Origin: an uncultured Bacteroidales bacterium
GTDB lineage: Bacteria; Bacteroidota; Bacteroidia; Bacteroidales; UBA932
Length of the DNA: 64,000 bases
NCBI GenBank assembly: GCA_905235445.1
Contig: CAJOLJ010000007.1
Location: 1-64,000, forward strand
Direction of reading: 5' to 3'
The notes under the pieces were generated by a model. It was given only the letters and a program-made list of their open reading frames with translations, did no database searches and was not told the DNA's origin. Shown here piece by piece: positions 62,701 to 64,000 of the stretch; the first letter of the stretch is position 1; each line of letters starts with the position of its first letter. Both the position numbers and the translations under genes were made by a program.

Positions 62701-64000
62701 TCGGTGAACCACAGAGTGCCAAGCAGTTCAGTGAACTGGCCCAGTGGGTCAACTACGACGGATACCGTGCCATCTTCGAGGGACGCAGCGAGCATCGCCG
62801 CGGGATGATCCTCTGGATGAGCCATCCCGCCTGGCCCTCCATGGTCTGGCAGACCTACGACTACTACTTTGAACCGACCGGGGCATACTTCGGCAGCAAG
62901 AAAGCCTGCGAGCCGATCCATATCCAGTGGAACCCCATCCGCGAGGACATCGAGGTGGTGAACTACCACGCTTTCGACAGGAAGGGTGTAAAGGCTTCCG
63001 CACAGCTCCTGAACCTGGACGGTGAGGTCGTATGGAAGAGGGAGGCCACCTTCGACATCCAGGAGGACCGGACTGTTGCACTCTTCCCGCTGGAATTCCC
63101 GGAAAACCTCTCGGATGTCTATTTCATCAAATTGCGCCTCAGCGCATCCGACGGCGCCCTGCTCTCGGAAAACTTCTATTGGCGTGGCCGTGAGGAAGGC
63201 AATCTCCTGGCGCTAAGAAGCGTCGCCAAGACCTCTCCGAAGGCCAAGGTCTCCCGCAAGGCTACGGATGAAGGATACGAATTTACCGTGTCCCTGACCA
63301 ATGACGACAAGGTTCCGGCGATGATGCTCCGCCTCAAGGCCGTAGATTCAGCGACAGGCGACCTCGTACTTCCGATCTTTTACTCGGACAACTATTTCTT
63401 CTTGATGCCCGGTGAATCCCGGACCATCTCCGTGAAAGTTCGCAGGGAGGATTGTGAGGGCAAGCCATGCATTGCTTTAAGCGGTTTCAATGTCCCCGAA
63501 ACGACATTGGCCGGGCGGCTCCCCAACAAAGCTGCCGCACTTGCCGACCCCTATGCCACGCCGCTGGTCGAGAATGACTGGATCCTTGGAAAGGACAAGC
63601 CCCTTCGCTTTGAAGTGAAGGATGTCGGGCGGGAAGAGGTGGAACTGTCCGTCAAGATAGCCACGGACAAGGGTGAGAGTGTCGGGGAATGGAAAAGGAC
63701 GGTATCCAGGGAAGGGGTCGTACCGTTCACCTTCGACCTTCCTGACGGGTTCTACCTGGTGGATGCGACACTGGGCAAGAACCCTCTCAAGCGTTTCGTG
63801 ATCGGTATCGGCGACCCCGAAAAAGTGGTCTCGGCACCTGACAAGGCGGACGATTTCGATGCGTTCTGGAAACGCAGCCTGCAAGAGTTGGCGGCGGTGG
63901 ATCCCCAGTATAAGCTGACGGAACTTCCTGAGCATTCCAACGATATTCGCAAGGCATACCGCGTGGATATGATGTCGTGGGGAGGGGAGCCTATCTCAGC
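59784..64000 (+). CDS. Discoidin-GH2-CE7 multidomain lipoprotein, C-terminus cut by window edge
   Basis: At least 1405 aa, one open frame to the right edge. Lipoprotein signal ending LASCSPK (Cys19). Residues about 45-390 hold discoidin-like (F5/8 type C) beta domains (YRNIALGRATCQSSSY, GRYVKVALGNSVNGQPFELAELEVFG). A GH2 enzyme follows from about 400: HFDGINWKADVFLNGTSLG, the barrel with NHPSIGIYVGRNEGNPP (acid/base Glu850), and WMSHPAWPSMVWQTYDYYFEP. That last block resembles exo-beta-glucosaminidases and beta-mannosidases. From about residue 1345 a CE7/AXE1-like acetyl esterase begins (DFDAFWKRSLQELAAVDP, ending at WGGEPIS); its catalytic residues lie beyond the window. A surface or periplasmic mannosidase joined to a deacetylase suits acetylated mannan. 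Confidence 0.88.
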   Translation, partial: MKRFQILSIAAILVVLASCSPKQATTRGVGIYPGNPDECAAPSLKRGDATYRNIALGRATCQSSSYDYNLTSQLITDGIVDSGPVAFVDLTDGSKRVDRPNHEKLFDGKPDSRIAFDVADPTVRVDFHGMKVVADRIEIQGSASFPEGKGGGASLRVLSCAEGGSWTELGTVPEAKLFRPLGTGSYRFNMGSASVPEGPSPVVFLYDYKEPKTNAPALMPFPWANTAQRAVNRTISCSIDIKAPSECDSYCFAFDLPDGQSLSLHTVNFYKDGKLLDVLPSTKFVSAWRSASSSDEWVSVDFGFKSTFDKLVFHWLNPAASGEVFVSDDAKEWKSVAKVEGGEDFSEVKLSKAAQGRYVKVALGNSVNGQPFELAELEVFGRGGALVVPKSAPTREGARQDLSGGEWKLQRASLVQADGEALSGASFDDSGWLVATVPGTVLASYVNAGAIPDPNYSDNQFIASDSFFRSPFWYRDTFDAHLDSERQYLHFDGINWKADVFLNGTSLGRIEGAFREREFDVTGILREGRNDLAVLIHENEHYGAVKEQTAYSTDQNGGYVGADNPTMHATIGWDWIPTVRGRGIGIWDDVYLCYKGAVSIVDPFVRTLLPLPDTTFADVLAEVTLVNHGDKPLTGSLKGSFGEVTFALEQSLAPGEERLVKITPAEVPALHLENPKLWWPAGYGGQNLYDVAFSFVSDGVTSDEVTFKTGVRQMDFSVDEYLPHGGQSRGYTGSRLSLYVNGRRFIGFGGNWGFPEHLLNYRGREYDIAVGYHADMHFTMIRNWVGMTGDKEFYEACDRHGVMVWQDFWLANPVDGPNPYDPDMFNEIATEYVRRVRNHPSIGIYVGRNEGNPPAQINDYLSEMVGREHPGLYYIPHSSAGLVSGGGPYRALPVKDYFNLHGHDKMHSERGMPNVMNFENLVRAFGEDHIEPVNTLAHPNAMYGLHDYTLGGVPGASSAQAAESFNQIIARAFGEPQSAKQFSELAQWVNYDGYRAIFEGRSEHRRGMILWMSHPAWPSMVWQTYDYYFEPTGAYFGSKKACEPIHIQWNPIREDIEVVNYHAFDRKGVKASAQLLNLDGEVVWKREATFDIQEDRTVALFPLEFPENLSDVYFIKLRLSASDGALLSENFYWRGREEGNLLALRSVAKTSPKAKVSRKATDEGYEFTVSLTNDDKVPAMMLRLKAVDSATGDLVLPIFYSDNYFFLMPGESRTISVKVRREDCEGKPCIALSGFNVPETTLAGRLPNKAAALADPYATPLVENDWILGKDKPLRFEVKDVGREEVELSVKIATDKGESVGEWKRTVSREGVVPFTFDLPDGFYLVDATLGKNPLKRFVIGIGDPEKVVSAPDKADDFDAFWKRSLQELAAVDPQYKLTELPEHSNDIRKAYRVDMMSWGGEPIS

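Noticed and set aside
61191..62969. 592-codon minus-strand frame opposite the GH2 gene
   Set aside because: Same antisense effect. The plus-strand frame carries clear GH2 catalytic motifs, and the antisense product is Val/Gly/His-rich without any known motif.

Overview
The window is accessory carbohydrate-use DNA from a GC-rich member of the Bacteroidota, most likely Bacteroidales. Evidence: four SusC/RagA or SusC-derived genes and two SusD partners, two hybrid two-component systems (HTCS), many lipoproteins with LxxC signal peptides, a fimbrillin-type protein, and Bacteroidota -7 promoter elements (TAnnTTTG) upstream of several genes. The bases cannot decide the genus. No rRNA, tRNA, CRISPR array or transposase was seen.

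Layout. (1) 1-16.4 kb, polysaccharide utilization locus (PUL) 1: an HTCS regulator that runs off the left edge, a divergent GH18 lipoprotein, two tandem SusC/SusD pairs and an IPT-domain surface lipoprotein with an internal duplication. (2) 16.5-24.8 kb: a GH95 alpha-L-fucosidase-type enzyme, divergent from a rhamnose catabolic operon (kinase, isomerase, symporter, aldolase), then a small predicted outer-membrane barrel protein. (3) 25-27.7 kb: two pRiA4b ORF-3-like genes, the second broken by a frameshift, and a lipoprotein with a flavin-binding (PNPOx) fold. (4) 27.7-37.4 kb: an AraC regulator divergent from a GH3 enzyme, a coiled-coil/propeller protein, a small lipoprotein, a LysR regulator divergent from an M49-like protein with an altered zinc site, and a TlpA-like thioredoxin lipoprotein. 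(5) 37.4-45.5 kb: a tightly packed minus-strand operon of fimbrillin lipoprotein, membrane-anchored AraC regulator, TPR histidine kinase, single-domain response regulator, kinase-less TPR receptor and small membrane protein. An orphan EamA protein and a truncated amino-acid ABC permease follow. A similar sequence of about 50 bp lies at both ends of this block. (6) 45.7-64 kb, PUL 2: a complete HTCS, then plus-strand genes that look like a beta-mannan/galactomannan system. It begins with a chimera in which the first 126 or so codons of a SusC gene are joined out of frame to the C-terminal third of a GH59 enzyme. A CE1-like esterase, an alpha/beta hydrolase, a beta-lactamase-fold hydrolase, a secreted epimerase/GH-A fusion, two GH26 enzymes and a very large discoidin-GH2-CE7 lipoprotein follow; the last runs off the right edge.

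How the parts work together. In each PUL the HTCS would sense an oligosaccharide in the periplasm and switch on the divergent operon, whose surface lipoproteins and SusC/D pairs bind, cut and import glycan. The rha operon would convert imported L-rhamnose to dihydroxyacetone phosphate and lactaldehyde. The fimbrillin operon looks like a self-contained envelope-sensing module and is the least familiar arrangement in the window. The epimerase/GH-A fusion, the kinase-less receptor and the SusC/GH59 junction are the other items that most deserve a check.
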